64,000 nt of DNA. Origin: Paraburkholderia fungorum (GTDB lineage Bacteria; Pseudomonadota; Gammaproteobacteria; Burkholderiales; Burkholderiaceae). The translations under genes were made by a program, and so were the position numbers. The DNA lies in NCBI RefSeq assembly GCF_003610895.1, contig NZ_MCAS01000034.1:1-64000 (forward strand), written 5' to 3'. The notes below the pieces were generated by a model. That model was not told where the DNA came from, ran no database searches, and saw only the letters and a list, made by a program, of their open reading frames with translations. How positions within the stretch are numbered: the stretch's first letter is position 1; each line of letters opens with the position of its first letter. This document shows positions 43,594 through 52,628 of this stretch, piece after piece.

Positions 43594-45129
43594 ATGCGCC
43601 GAGCCGAACAGATTGAACTTGCACTGGCGCCGCGAGCGGACGGTATGCCCCTGCAACGCTGGCTATACGACGAATTACGCTCGGCGATCCTGACGGGCCG
43701 GCTGTCGCCGGGTGCGCGCCTGCCATCGTCGCGCGATCTTGCAGCGCGATTCGCTTTGTCACGCGGAACGGTGCTGAGCGTGTTTTCGCAACTCGATGCG
43801 GAAGGCTATCTGAGCGGCGCCGTAGGACGAGGCAGTTTCGTCGCGCCGGAACTGCCCGAACTGTCCGGGCGGGGTATCGATAGCGGCGACCGGGTGTCGA
43901 GCAAAAAGCGCGATGGACGCTCAGGCGCGGCCGAGCGCAATGGCGACAGGGACGGCGGCGCACAAGCGCGCGCCGTCGCACTCTCGATCCGCGGCCGTCT
44001 GCTTGCGCGAAGCGCTTTTGACGTAAGCGGCCGCCCAGGTCCTGCGCGGGCTTTTCGCGCCAGTCAACCTGACCTCGATGCGTTCCCGTTCGAACTGTGG
44101 GCACGGCTGGCAGCAAGACGCGCACGCCGCACCCGGCGAGATCTGCGGGGTGACGGCGAGGCGCAAGGATACCGGCCGCTGCGCGAGGCGATTGCTGAGT
44201 ACGTGGGCATGTCACGCGGTATCGCCTGCACCGCCGGCAATGTCGTGATGCTGGGCAGCGTCCAGCAGGCTATCGATCTGGCCGCGCGCTTGCTGCTCGA
44301 TCCGGGCGACGCCGCGTGGATTGAAGATCCGGGCTATCAGGGCGCGCGCTTCGTGCTCGAAGCAGCAGGTGCGCGGGTTATCGGTGTGCCTGTCGATGCG
44401 AGCGGTATCAATGTGCAATGGGCGCGGCAGCACGCTCCCGAAGCACGTCTTGCATACGTCACGGCCGGGCGGCAGGCGCCGCTGGGACCGTCGCTCGCGC
44501 TCGAACGGCGGTTGTCGCTGCTCGAGTGGGCGCGCGATCGAGGCGCCGTCATTGTCGAGGACGACTACGACAGCGAATACCGCTTCGAGGGCCATCCACT
44601 GGCCGCGATGAAGAGTCTCGACCACGATGGGCACGTGATCTACTGCGGCACGTTCAGCAAATTGCTGTTTCCCGCGCTGCGGACCGCATACGCGATCCTG
44701 CCTGAGCGCCTGGTCGATTCGTTCGTGGCCGCATTGTCGTTGACGGCGCGGCATGTGCCACTGGATCAGCAGTCGGTGTTGCATGAGTTCATCGCGGAAG
44801 GCCATTTTGGCCGGCATATTCGGCGCATGCGCATGCTGTACGGCGAGCGTGCCGAAGCACTGACGGCGGCTGCTGACCGGCATCTTTCCGGATTCCTGCA
44901 TATTCCCCGGATCACAGCGGGACTCGATGCACCGGCGTTTTTTCCACCCGGCACGGATGACACCGACATGGCACGCCGCGCGGCTCGCGAGGGTATCGAG
45001 ACGCGCCCGCTGTCACTGTATGCGATCGACCGTCCCGCGCCGCCGGGACTGGTGCTGGGTTTTGCGTCTGTCGACAGTGCTGCGATCGAGTCGGGGATGG
45101 CTGTTCTTGCGCGCGCACTGGGGCGTTGA
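43594..45129 (+). CDS. MocR/PdxR-family regulator (GntR HTH fused to aminotransferase-fold domain)
   Basis: Protein of 511 residues. N-terminal GntR-type winged HTH (about 20-85, LYDELRSAILTGRLSPGARLPSSRDLAARFALSRGTV) and C-terminal class I aminotransferase-like domain (about 145-505), with the PLP-lysine in GTFSKLLFPALR. A charged linker of about 60 residues joins them. Such proteins bind PLP or PLP adducts and control B6, GABA, taurine and other genes. Here the divergent epimerase-like/cupin pair is the probable target, since no pdx gene is adjacent. Start ATG 43594. Confidence 0.93.
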   Translation: MRRAEQIELALAPRADGMPLQRWLYDELRSAILTGRLSPGARLPSSRDLAARFALSRGTVLSVFSQLDAEGYLSGAVGRGSFVAPELPELSGRGIDSGDRVSSKKRDGRSGAAERNGDRDGGAQARAVALSIRGRLLARSAFDVSGRPGPARAFRASQPDLDAFPFELWARLAARRARRTRRDLRGDGEAQGYRPLREAIAEYVGMSRGIACTAGNVVMLGSVQQAIDLAARLLLDPGDAAWIEDPGYQGARFVLEAAGARVIGVPVDASGINVQWARQHAPEARLAYVTAGRQAPLGPSLALERRLSLLEWARDRGAVIVEDDYDSEYRFEGHPLAAMKSLDHDGHVIYCGTFSKLLFPALRTAYAILPERLVDSFVAALSLTARHVPLDQQSVLHEFIAEGHFGRHIRRMRMLYGERAEALTAAADRHLSGFLHIPRITAGLDAPAFFPPGTDDTDMARRAAREGIETRPLSLYAIDRPAPPGLVLGFASVDSAAIESGMAVLARALGR

Positions 45130-45268
45130 GCGACGATCCACTCCACAGGTGTTTTTGCCTGAGCCTTCTGTGCGTGCAATCGTGTGTGCAATCAACCGGC
45201 AGCCTGGCGGGTTCTGGCAGATAATCTGCCGTGCAGTATCCGTTTGACCTCCTGAAGAGGACGTTGCC

Positions 45269-45502
45269 ATGAGAGTCATCCTCGGCTTGTTCGGTGTAGC
45301 TGCATTTGGCGCAGCGCTCGGTCCGCTAGGCTGGTTGGTATGGCTTGCCCATACCCATGCGCTGACCACGATCCTGACTTATCAACTCGTGATTGCGATC
45401 CTGGTCGCGTTGCTGATCGGAGCTTGCTGTCTGGCTGCCAACTGCTCATTGAATCGCCGCTCCCCGCTGTCCCCAGTCGCGCAAACGTTACAGCGCAGGT
45501 AG
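45269..45502 (+). CDS. Small membrane protein, function unknown
   Basis: Protein of 77 residues with two hydrophobic segments (about 2-27 and 36-60) separated by a short loop with His residues (LAHTHALTT), then a basic tail. GAAGAGGACG precedes the ATG. No family recognised. It follows the MocR gene by 139 bp on the same strand. The rest of the interval to 45746 (about 244 bp) contains only a weak minus-strand frame and is treated as intergenic. Confidence 0.55.
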   Translation: MRVILGLFGVAAFGAALGPLGWLVWLAHTHALTTILTYQLVIAILVALLIGACCLAANCSLNRRSPLSPVAQTLQRR

Positions 45503-45746
45503 GCAGTGAGCGGCGCAATACCGCCGCCTGGCAATACGGGGCTATTTGCGAACTACGGGCTTCTCGCAAACGATTGCGAAGCAGCTTGTATTCCAGAGCG
45601 CACCACCACGGAATAATTTCATTTTCCCAGCGCGTGAAAGTCATGCATCGCAATCTCCTTGTCGTAATGCGCTGTGGTGCGCCGAGGTGCGCTGTGGTTC
45701 GCGGATGCCATTGCCGGTTTCAGTTCAGGGCAGTGGTGCGGCCTGG

Positions 45747-46496
45747 TCAGCGAGCCTCGGCTGCCCACGCTTCGGCGTCGGCGCCGGCCGGGATGCGCAT
45801 CGGAGATGATGGGTCGGTCGCCGCGCGCCACACGGCTTCGGCGACGTCCTGTGCTCGCGTGATCGGGGCAGACTCATCCCCGAAGCTCGCAAGGACTTTG
45901 CTGGCAAGATCGGCATAGGCTTCATGGTCGAAGCCGTGTATATGGGCGCGCGCGTTCTCGCCAAAGCGGGTGTCCGGCGCACGGCCCGGCAGAACCAGGT
46001 GTGCCCGTACGCCGAACTGCTCGAGTTCCAGCGCCATCGACTCGGTGAATGCGTTTACTGCCGCCTTGCTCGCGCGGTACGCAGCAAGCAGCGGCAGCGC
46101 CTTGAGCGTCACACTCGACGTGACGTTCACGACAACGCCGGCCTTGCGCTGCCGAAACTGTGGCAATACCGCTTGCGTTAATACGATCGTCCCGATGGTG
46201 TTGGTCTCGAACAGCTCGCGCACCGTCGCGAGCGGGACGAGTTCGGCGGGAGCCGCTGCGCCGAAGCCCGCGTTGTTGACGAGGACGTCGATTGGGCCTG
46301 CGGCCTCGACAGCCTTGCGAATGCTCTCCGGGTCCGTGACGTCGAGCGCCAGCACACGCAGGTGATCTGAAGGCGGCAGCACGTCGGCGCGCGGCGTGCG
46401 CATCGTGGCGACGACCCGCCAGTCGCGGGCGAGGAAGAAGCGGGCGGTCTCGAGGCCGAATCCGGAAGAGCAACCTGTGATCAGTACGGTTTTCAT
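45747..46496 (-). CDS. Short-chain dehydrogenase/reductase
   Basis: Classical-type SDR of 249 residues: TGCSSGFGLETA nucleotide loop, NNAGFG structural motif, catalytic Ser in VTSSVTLKA and YRASK (the YxxxK pair). The start has GGAG at good spacing. It is divergent from an AraC regulator 150 bp away, which is the likely regulator. Substrate unknown; it resembles the broad group of ketone/alcohol SDRs that begin KTVLITGCSSGFG. Confidence 0.92.
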   Translation of the reverse strand: MKTVLITGCSSGFGLETARFFLARDWRVVATMRTPRADVLPPSDHLRVLALDVTDPESIRKAVEAAGPIDVLVNNAGFGAAAPAELVPLATVRELFETNTIGTIVLTQAVLPQFRQRKAGVVVNVTSSVTLKALPLLAAYRASKAAVNAFTESMALELEQFGVRAHLVLPGRAPDTRFGENARAHIHGFDHEAYADLASKVLASFGDESAPITRAQDVAEAVWRAATDPSSPMRIPAGADAEAWAAEAR

Positions 46497-46646
46497 GGAA
46501 ACTCCAATGTCGATCGGAGTGGGTGCGGCGCACTGACTCCGATCTCATGCAACAGGGTTGCTGGGTGAGGGGTGTCCATACGATAGATCGCCGAGGTCGT
46601 ACTTGCTACAATCAAAAATCCGAATTTCATTTGCAGGAGTCCGGCG

Positions 46647-47564
46647 ATGATCGATCCCTTGGCCGAAGTCGTGATGCTGCTGCAGCCGGGTGCCCGCTTC
46701 TCCAAACTCGTCCACGGCGCCAGTCCCTGGCGCATCAGCCGCTCGGATGCCGGCCAGCCGTTCTATTGCGTGATCCTCGAAGGTGGGTGCCGCATCGCGA
46801 TTGACGGGCATGAGCCGATCGAACTTCTGTCGGGCGACTTCATCCTGATTCCAGCGGCGTATGGCGTCGCGGTGTCCAGTCTCGAGCCGCCGCCGCCGGG
46901 CGTCGAGACGGCTGCCCCCGTCGCGCTGGGCAACGGCGAATTCAGAATCGGCGCCCCGGATCGTCCGGTCGACGCGCGAATGATGGCGGGTCACTGCAGC
47001 TTCGGTTCGCCGGATGCGTCGCTGCTGGTTTCGCTGCTGCCGCAATTCGTGCATGTTCGCGGCGAACGGCGGCTGGCCACGCTCGTGGAGCTTGTACGAG
47101 AGGAATCACGCGAGCAGCGGCCGGCGCGCGAGGTTGTTCTCTCGCGGCTGCTGGAAGTGCTGCTCATCGAGGCGCTGCGATCCATGGCCGGAACGGATGC
47201 GTCGCCGGGTCTGGTGCGCGGACTCTCCGACAGCCGCCTTGCGGTCGCGATCCGGGGAATGCACGAACGTCCGACGCACGCATGGACGGTGGCTGAGTTC
47301 GCGAAGGAGGCCGCGCTTTCGCGTTCGACCTTTTTCGAGCGCTTCAACCGCGCAGTCGGCGTCGCGCCGATGGAGTATCTGCTCACCTGGCGCATGGCAC
47401 TCGCGAAGGACCTGCTGCGCCGCAACGTTGGCCGCGTTGCCGAGATTGCGCAGCGTGTCGGTTACAGTTCTGCCAGCACCTTCAGCGTCGCGTTCACCCG
47501 GCACGTTGGCCGGCCGCCTACGCAATATGCGCGCGAGGAACAGGCGGCTGCGAATAGCGCGTAA
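46647..47564 (+). CDS. AraC-family regulator with N-terminal cupin domain
   Basis: Regulator of 305 residues. The cupin_6-type sensor domain (about 1-180, with DAGQPFYCVILEGGCRIAID and LLSGDFILIPAAYG) is followed by an AraC HTH pair (about 200-295, EFAKEAALSRSTFFERFNRAVG and IAQRVGYSSASTFSVAF). CAGGAGTC precedes the start. It is divergent from the SDR gene, a common pairing for this regulator type. Confidence 0.94.
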   Translation: MIDPLAEVVMLLQPGARFSKLVHGASPWRISRSDAGQPFYCVILEGGCRIAIDGHEPIELLSGDFILIPAAYGVAVSSLEPPPPGVETAAPVALGNGEFRIGAPDRPVDARMMAGHCSFGSPDASLLVSLLPQFVHVRGERRLATLVELVREESREQRPAREVVLSRLLEVLLIEALRSMAGTDASPGLVRGLSDSRLAVAIRGMHERPTHAWTVAEFAKEAALSRSTFFERFNRAVGVAPMEYLLTWRMALAKDLLRRNVGRVAEIAQRVGYSSASTFSVAFTRHVGRPPTQYAREEQAAANSA

Positions 47565-47760
47565 GACGACGCAAACTGAACGAGCGCCGCTGGCTTAATC
47601 ATGTCACACATGCATATACTGCACGATCGCCAGATGGTTCGCTCAGGTATCCTGAACTCATGCGTCGATGCGAAAGTATTCGCTCGGGGCGACCGTTGAC
47701 AGCGACCAGGCCAAGCGCCTGCCGACCTCAATAGCATGTCTTGCGATGGGAGAATCAAAT

Positions 47761-48129
47761 ATGGATGACGTGACGTTCATCAACCGATATGAAGCAGCAC
47801 TTCGGACAGCTATGCTGACCAACGATGTCGAAGCGCTCACTGAGTTGCTGGATGACGATCTGGTTTTCACCGGTCCGGATGGCCAGCTCCTATCGAAGGA
47901 AGACGATCTATCCGTTCACCGCGCCAGGCTTTTGCGTCTGGATCAACTGGATCTGTATGAAACCAGAATTCACCGCATCGGTGAGATGATCGCAGTGACC
48001 ACGAAGGCTACGCTCAGTGGCCACTTCGGGCCAACCCCGTTCGACGGCACGTTCGCTTACACGCGACTGTGGAGGCAATCTGGTGCCTATTGGCGGATCG
48101 TAGCCGGGCATGCTGCCAAAATTGGATGA
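47761..48129 (+). CDS. NTF2-like/DUF4440 family protein
   Basis: Soluble protein of 122 residues with the NTF2-like pattern: helix FINRYEAALRTAMLTNDVEALTELL, then DDLVFTGPDGQLLSKEDDL, and strands to YWRIVAGHAAKIG. ATG 47761 is supported by GGGAGAA; ATG 47746 and the frame opening at 47668 are rejected. It stands alone after the AraC gene. Ligand or activity unknown. Confidence 0.85.
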   Translation: MDDVTFINRYEAALRTAMLTNDVEALTELLDDDLVFTGPDGQLLSKEDDLSVHRARLLRLDQLDLYETRIHRIGEMIAVTTKATLSGHFGPTPFDGTFAYTRLWRQSGAYWRIVAGHAAKIG

Positions 48130-48306
48130 CGCCATGTCGATTCGACAGGCTGCCTGTTCCCAATAAGCTGAAGTTCAAACACACGGGTAGCGAAGAAGCC
48201 GGGCAACACGCCACGGCCGACCCGCGATGGGCGCCCGATTCCGAACACTCACCTGGCAAGGTGTCGATCGGCACCCGGGCAGAGGCAGCGCAATTGGCCG
48301 GCGCGC

Positions 48307-49134
48307 TCAATTACACTGTGTATTGAGCCACGCGGTCATGTCGTTAAAGCCACGCGTGAACCTGGGCGTTGGCGTCAGGTGAGATGCGTTGGCCTGGAGC
48401 CGGATTTCATCGGCCATATCGTTGACGTCGTCGCGCAGGTTTTTCTGTTTCAGTGTGGTGGAAATATCGTTGAAACTTTGTGCGAGTTTCAGGTGCATCT
48501 CCGGCGTCGTTTTGTCCGTTCCTGGTTCGGCCATCGCTGCCAGGCCGACGCTCACGATCGCGAGTTTCAGGCAGGGGCCGATCTTGTCGGGCCTCATGTT
48601 CCCACCGTTTCTAGCCATATCGGCCTGCAACTGCTGCCGTCCCGCCGCCTGCATCGCCAGATGGATTTCCTTCTTGTGCTGACGATAGAACGCCAGATTC
48701 GCAGGGCTCGTCATCGACACACCAGCGGTACCGTTGCTGGACATTTCCGGATGCAATTGCCTTATGTCTTCGAAGGTGGCCATCATCAGCGCCGAGCCGC
48801 CAAGAACGTAGTCGTGGCCGGTCAACCCCTGGCTCGCGAGATAGGCGCTGATACCGGGCCGGGCGTTGAGCGTGGCGGTCATCGCATCGAGCGACATCGC
48901 TTTGCCGTCCTGACTCAGTGACGTCAGGTCCAGCGACTTGACCGGCGCCTTGGGGTCTGCCGCGATCGTCAGCCATTTTTCGAGAAACCCGGCCGTTAAA
49001 GGGTAATTGCGCAGGCTTGCCAGATCGGCGGCAGATGGGCCGCGCTGTGCATCGGCCGCGAATGCGGGTTGGCCGATTGCGACCACGAGCAAGGCCGCCA
49101 GGACGGCACGACGAAACCGATGATTCAACTGCAT
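48307..49134 (-). CDS. Exported protein of unknown function
   Basis: Protein of 275 residues with a clear Sec signal peptide (residues 1-26, MQLNHRFRRAVLAALLVVAIG...AFA before AD). The mature part is mostly helical and polar, with two Cys (IGPCLKLA and the C-terminal NTQCN) that could form a disulfide. No family recognised. I chose ATG 49134 with CAGGAGCG before it. It is first of three minus-strand envelope genes by position, separated by 91 bp from the next. Confidence 0.8.
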   Translation of the reverse strand: MQLNHRFRRAVLAALLVVAIGQPAFAADAQRGPSAADLASLRNYPLTAGFLEKWLTIAADPKAPVKSLDLTSLSQDGKAMSLDAMTATLNARPGISAYLASQGLTGHDYVLGGSALMMATFEDIRQLHPEMSSNGTAGVSMTSPANLAFYRQHKKEIHLAMQAAGRQQLQADMARNGGNMRPDKIGPCLKLAIVSVGLAAMAEPGTDKTTPEMHLKLAQSFNDISTTLKQKNLRDDVNDMADEIRLQANASHLTPTPRFTRGFNDMTAWLNTQCN

Positions 49135-49225
49135 AACGACGCTCCTGATGACAAAGGCTGAACATGCCCGATGCGATCTTTGACGAGATGAATTGGGCAA
49201 CGTCTTGTGACCGTCGCTGACTGTG

Positions 49226-49657
49226 CTAGAAGCCCCATCCGCTCACATAGTGTCCGCAGGAGTTATTGTTTATTGCACCATTGGTTTTCATAATGTAGCG
49301 AGTGATGGTTCCGGACCGGTCCGTAAAGAATGTCATCACGCAATCCGTATTGGTCGGCACATAATCATCGTAGGAGCCCTCCTCGATAATGTTAGGCGCA
49401 ACCAGAGTCCGGTATCCCTGGGTAACGTAATGCCCGGGGTGGTAACCAAAGGTATAGACGTAGGCGTTTTCCTGGGCATTGGCGCGATAGGTGGCGGGTG
49501 TCGCCCCTTTCCAGCTCGGCAGCATTTCCTTGATGTTATGGCCGACCAGGGCATCCATAGCGTTGCGTGTCGGTGAATAGGGTGAAAGTCCCATGCAGCC
49601 CGAGAGGGCCAAGGCGGCGATAGCCGCCATTAACAAGGTTAGCCTTCCTGTCAGCAT
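49226..49657 (-). CDS. Small lipoprotein, function unknown
   Basis: Protein of 143 residues with a lipobox LALSGC near residue 20, so the mature form should be lipidated at Cys. The mature domain (HNIKEMLPSWKGATPATYR, then FFTDRSGTITRY) resembles the small SmpA/OmlA-like lipoprotein folds only loosely. I chose ATG 49657; the frame is open to 49855. It lies between two other exported-protein genes. Confidence 0.75.
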   Translation of the reverse strand: MLTGRLTLLMAAIAALALSGCMGLSPYSPTRNAMDALVGHNIKEMLPSWKGATPATYRANAQENAYVYTFGYHPGHYVTQGYRTLVAPNIIEEGSYDDYVPTNTDCVMTFFTDRSGTITRYIMKTNGAINNNSCGHYVSGWGF

Positions 49658-49939
49658 TATTTTTCTCTCAAAAAGGGCGCCGTTGGTCCGGAAAGTCAGA
49701 TCGTGTTTGCGGAAACAAAGACTCACGGAGATACCTTGACACCGCCAGGAGGACAAGGCGGCTGCGCGACGTCCTTCTGAAAAGACCGTGGCCCGGAACG
49801 ATTCGCCTGAGACGGTGGCCATTGACAGGAACGGCGTGACCTGACAGCCCTTCACACGATTAATGTCCGGCGCGAGGCGCCCATCAAGGTTCGCCGGGTC
49901 AGGTATTTAAACAATGTGCTCGAACAGAACCCCGGATTG

Positions 49940-50365
49940 TCATCCTTTCCCTTTCGGACTCAGCGGCGAAAAACTCTTCACTACACGGTTATGGAAGTAG
50001 ATCATCACACCGTAGCTCGGCTCATGCCCTGCTACCGCATTCCTTGCCAGGTCGTCTGCCGTACCCAGTGATGGAACGTGGTTGAGCAGGAAGCCGAAGG
50101 TATCCTGAGATGTCGAGTTGCGGTAATCCCACCGGCCGTCGGGGTTATCCAGATAGGAGTCGGTGCTTTGAGGTTCGCCAAAAGTGCGGCGGACATCAGC
50201 TTGGGTCGTCTTTCCAACAACAAGATTGGCGCGCAAGTAATCGATATTGAATTTATCTGCGCCCATCGCGGATCCGACGGGTTTGGAGTCCATCACCGAA
50301 TCAGTCATGGTGTTGCATGCTGACAGCCCGACGAGAACCAGGGAAGCCACAATCTGTTTGAACAT
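49940..50365 (-). CDS. SmpA/OmlA (BamE-like) lipoprotein
   Basis: Protein of 141 residues. The lipobox is VGLSAC (Cys17). The mature domain has the BamE/OmlA pattern: IDYLRANLVVGKTTQADVRRTFGEPQ, a short insert, then WDYRNSTSQ and a C-terminal strand. It is shorter and diverged from true BamE, so a BAM role is not certain; other stand-alone OmlA-like lipoproteins occur in Burkholderiales. CAGGAAGA precedes the start. Confidence 0.82.
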   Translation of the reverse strand: MFKQIVASLVLVGLSACNTMTDSVMDSKPVGSAMGADKFNIDYLRANLVVGKTTQADVRRTFGEPQSTDSYLDNPDGRWDYRNSTSQDTFGFLLNHVPSLGTADDLARNAVAGHEPSYGVMIYFHNRVVKSFSPLSPKGKG

Positions 50366-50865
50366 GATCTTCCTGTTACTTTTGGTTGTTATTGAGTTCA
50401 GCCGCTATTGGCGGTAATTGCTGATTCTTTCGCGTTCTGGATAGATCGATCCTGAACAATTGAGAAGCATGTTTCCCCAAACTTTCAAACACAGTTCACA
50501 GGCGTGATGTGAGCGAATTGACACTCGTGAACTCGATCTACGATTTTCCGTAGACCGCTAATCAAGATGGAGAATGGGCATCTCCGTTTCGTAAAAAATA
50601 CCGGAACGGCTTGCGCATCAAGCCTGAAGCTCGATTTTTTAGATAAGAACCGTTTTTATGAGTCTGAAGTATATAGATCGTTCTACCTTGATGTCAACGA
50701 AGTCACATTGGATTTATTTTCAAACCTGCGGAGCATAGAATCGCCTGGTGCGGAATTTTTCGACTCGCAGTTGGTACGCCCGATTCGGGCATAGGGTCAT
50801 CCGGACAACCCGCGCGGTTCTCAGATGCTAAAATTGTTAAATAGCCTGCAAGGGGAGGGGAAAGG
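50366..50865. other. AT-richer interval, one doubtful 75-codon frame
   Basis: This 500-bp stretch is visibly lower in GC than its surroundings. A frame at 50567-50794 on the plus strand would encode 75 residues (start MENGHLRFVKNTG) with no recognised family, no good ribosome site and atypical codon use; I do not call it a gene. The right end contains the TetR ribosome site (AAGGGGAGGGGAAAGG). The low GC suggests transferred or decayed DNA. Confidence 0.5.
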
Positions 50866-51459
50866 ATGTCTGTGAACAAGCGCCAGCAGATAGTGGACAA
50901 GGCGACAGAGCTGTTTTCAAAGCACGGCTTTCATCCCGTGGGCGTTGACTGGATCATTGACGAATCGGGTGTGGCGAGAATGACCATGTATCGCCACTTT
51001 TCGGGCAAGGAAGATCTGATCCGGGAAGTTCTGGAGCAGCGCTACATCGTTATCGTCGAGGGCATTGAGCAGCGGTTGGCGCCGCTACCGGATGCCACTT
51101 CCCGGTTGAAAGGCATCTTTGAGTGGTACGAAACATGGTTCGAGAGCCCTGAATTTGCGGGATGCCTGTTCGAACGTGCCCTTGCCGAATTCGGCCCGGC
51201 CTATCCCAAGGTGTCCGAAGTGGCGCTTCGCTACCGGGAGAAATTGCAGGGTTGGATGGGCGAAATTCTTCGGGAGATCGTACCGTCGCAGACGGCGCAC
51301 CAGTTGGCTGGCGTGTGCCTGATGTTGTTGGACGGCGCAACGATCGACGCCCGCGCATTCGGTGACCCCACTGTTGCGACGCGAGCCTGGCATGCTGCAG
51401 ACCTTCTTCTGCGTCAGACAACGGACTCACGCTCGCGTACAGCAGTTGATTCGGCATGA
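50866..51459 (+). CDS. TetR-family transcriptional regulator
   Basis: Regulator of 197 residues. The N-terminal HTH (about 5-50, QQIVDKATELFSKHGFHPVGVDWIIDESGVARMTMYRHF) is followed by a helical ligand domain. GGGGAGGGGAAAGG precedes the ATG. Its last 33 bases overlap the tail of the convergent AraC gene. No divergent target gene is adjacent; the nearest upstream genes are the envelope proteins. Confidence 0.92.
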   Translation: MSVNKRQQIVDKATELFSKHGFHPVGVDWIIDESGVARMTMYRHFSGKEDLIREVLEQRYIVIVEGIEQRLAPLPDATSRLKGIFEWYETWFESPEFAGCLFERALAEFGPAYPKVSEVALRYREKLQGWMGEILREIVPSQTAHQLAGVCLMLLDGATIDARAFGDPTVATRAWHAADLLLRQTTDSRSRTAVDSA

Positions 51460-52506
51460 TGTGTCATTCACCGCCGATTCTCGCAAGGACTCCGAAGGCC
51501 GCTTGCCGAAAAGCTTGCGATAGTCCGTCGCGAACTGGCTCAAATGCCAGAAGCCCCAGTCGGCAGCCACGCTTTGCACCGTTCTTGGCGAACCCGCCTG
51601 CGCCGAACTCAAATCGCGCCGCACACCATTGAGCCGGATTGCTCGCAGATAGGACACGGGTGTCATGCCCAAAGTCTCTTCGAAGCAGTATTGCAAGGTA
51701 CGCCGGCTCACGTGGAATTGACGGCACAACTCGGGCACCGCGATCGGGCGGTCACGGTGCGCCAGAATATAGTCCCGCGCCTGCATGACGATCCAGTAGC
51801 GATCCGACTTCGAGCGGCTTTCCGGTGGGTCGACTGTTTGCAATGAGCTCACCAGGTCAAACAACATAGCCAGCACGGAAGACCGCAAATTGTTGCTGGC
51901 AGTTGCGGAGAACGGCTGCGGGTCCGCTTGCGCAGTCAGCAAAAGCATGTTCAACGTATTGCACAAGCTAGTCTTGCGCGATGTGCCCACATTCAGAATT
52001 TGCCGGCCCAGCACTTCGTCGGAGAAATGGACCCGTTCGACTTCATTGGCATGCGCGCGTAATTCGGCATCCGCCATCACCACGCCGAGGATCCGGTACT
52101 CGCTCGCCGTCACCAACTCGAATTCGTCCCGGCCTCGCATGACGGCCAATGCGTCGTCGGCAATCAGATGGCCGTCAATCAAACCTTGGCCTTCATTTTT
52201 CAATGGAATGCCGAACCAGTAGGCATCAGAACCGACCTCGCAGGTTTGCCTCAGCGCGTGACTGGTGGTTTCGCAGAATATCGTCATATGCGGCAGGCGC
52301 AACTCGTTCACGCTGCCTGAAAAACCGCCTGGCGCCAGCTGGTCGTAAGTTTGCCGCCAGCCTGAGAGATTTCTCGCCTGTTCGTCGGCGTCGCTGGCGA
52401 CCCGGGTGTTGATACAAAAACCGTCGGGGAACTCCGGCGCCGTGGCGCCCGAAAACGGCACTTCATAAGCCGCGTCGGGCTCTGAAGCAGCAGACGAGAA
52501 AGTCAT
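51427..52506 (-). CDS. AraC-family regulator, EutR-like
   Basis: Regulator of 359 residues. The N-terminal sensor region (about 1-250) lacks the standard cupin motifs and resembles EutR/AraC-binding-like-domain proteins. The C-terminal HTH (about 255-350) reads ELCRQFHVSRRTLQYCFEETLGMTPVSYLRAIRLNGVRRDL, the EutR-like pattern. It is divergent from a LysR gene and near the ligase/dehydrogenase operon. If the EutR resemblance is functional, an amino alcohol would be a fitting inducer; this is inference. Confidence 0.9.
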   Translation of the reverse strand: MTFSSAASEPDAAYEVPFSGATAPEFPDGFCINTRVASDADEQARNLSGWRQTYDQLAPGGFSGSVNELRLPHMTIFCETTSHALRQTCEVGSDAYWFGIPLKNEGQGLIDGHLIADDALAVMRGRDEFELVTASEYRILGVVMADAELRAHANEVERVHFSDEVLGRQILNVGTSRKTSLCNTLNMLLLTAQADPQPFSATASNNLRSSVLAMLFDLVSSLQTVDPPESRSKSDRYWIVMQARDYILAHRDRPIAVPELCRQFHVSRRTLQYCFEETLGMTPVSYLRAIRLNGVRRDLSSAQAGSPRTVQSVAADWGFWHLSQFATDYRKLFGKRPSESLRESAVNDTSCRINCCTRA

Positions 52507-52541
52507 ATGCTTGTCTATCCGATTCTGATGTCGCTTTTTGC

Positions 52542-52560
52542 ACCCACGCCAACAGTGGGT
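52542..52560. promoter_or_regulatory. Candidate operator ACCCAC-N7-GTGGGT
   Basis: A perfect 6-bp inverted repeat between the divergent AraC (start 52506) and LysR (start 52629) genes. It could bind either regulator; LysR-type boxes of this size are common. Confidence 0.4.
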
Positions 52561-52628
52561 ACACTACCCCGGGATACAGCACCCTCGCGCTCGCGGCCAC
52601 TTGCCGTCGCGGTTAATCAGGCGGTCTT

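Noticed and set aside
45510..45660. Minus-strand frame starting MTFTRWENEIIPWWCALEYK near 45645, with AAGGAG upstream
   Set aside because: The AAGGAG is better spaced for another frame that ends after nine codons, and the longer frame runs antisense through the small membrane protein gene. No family recognised.
50567..50794. 75-codon plus-strand frame in the AT-rich interval
   Set aside because: Weak start, no family, and low GC makes codon evidence unreliable. Recorded only inside the interval entry.
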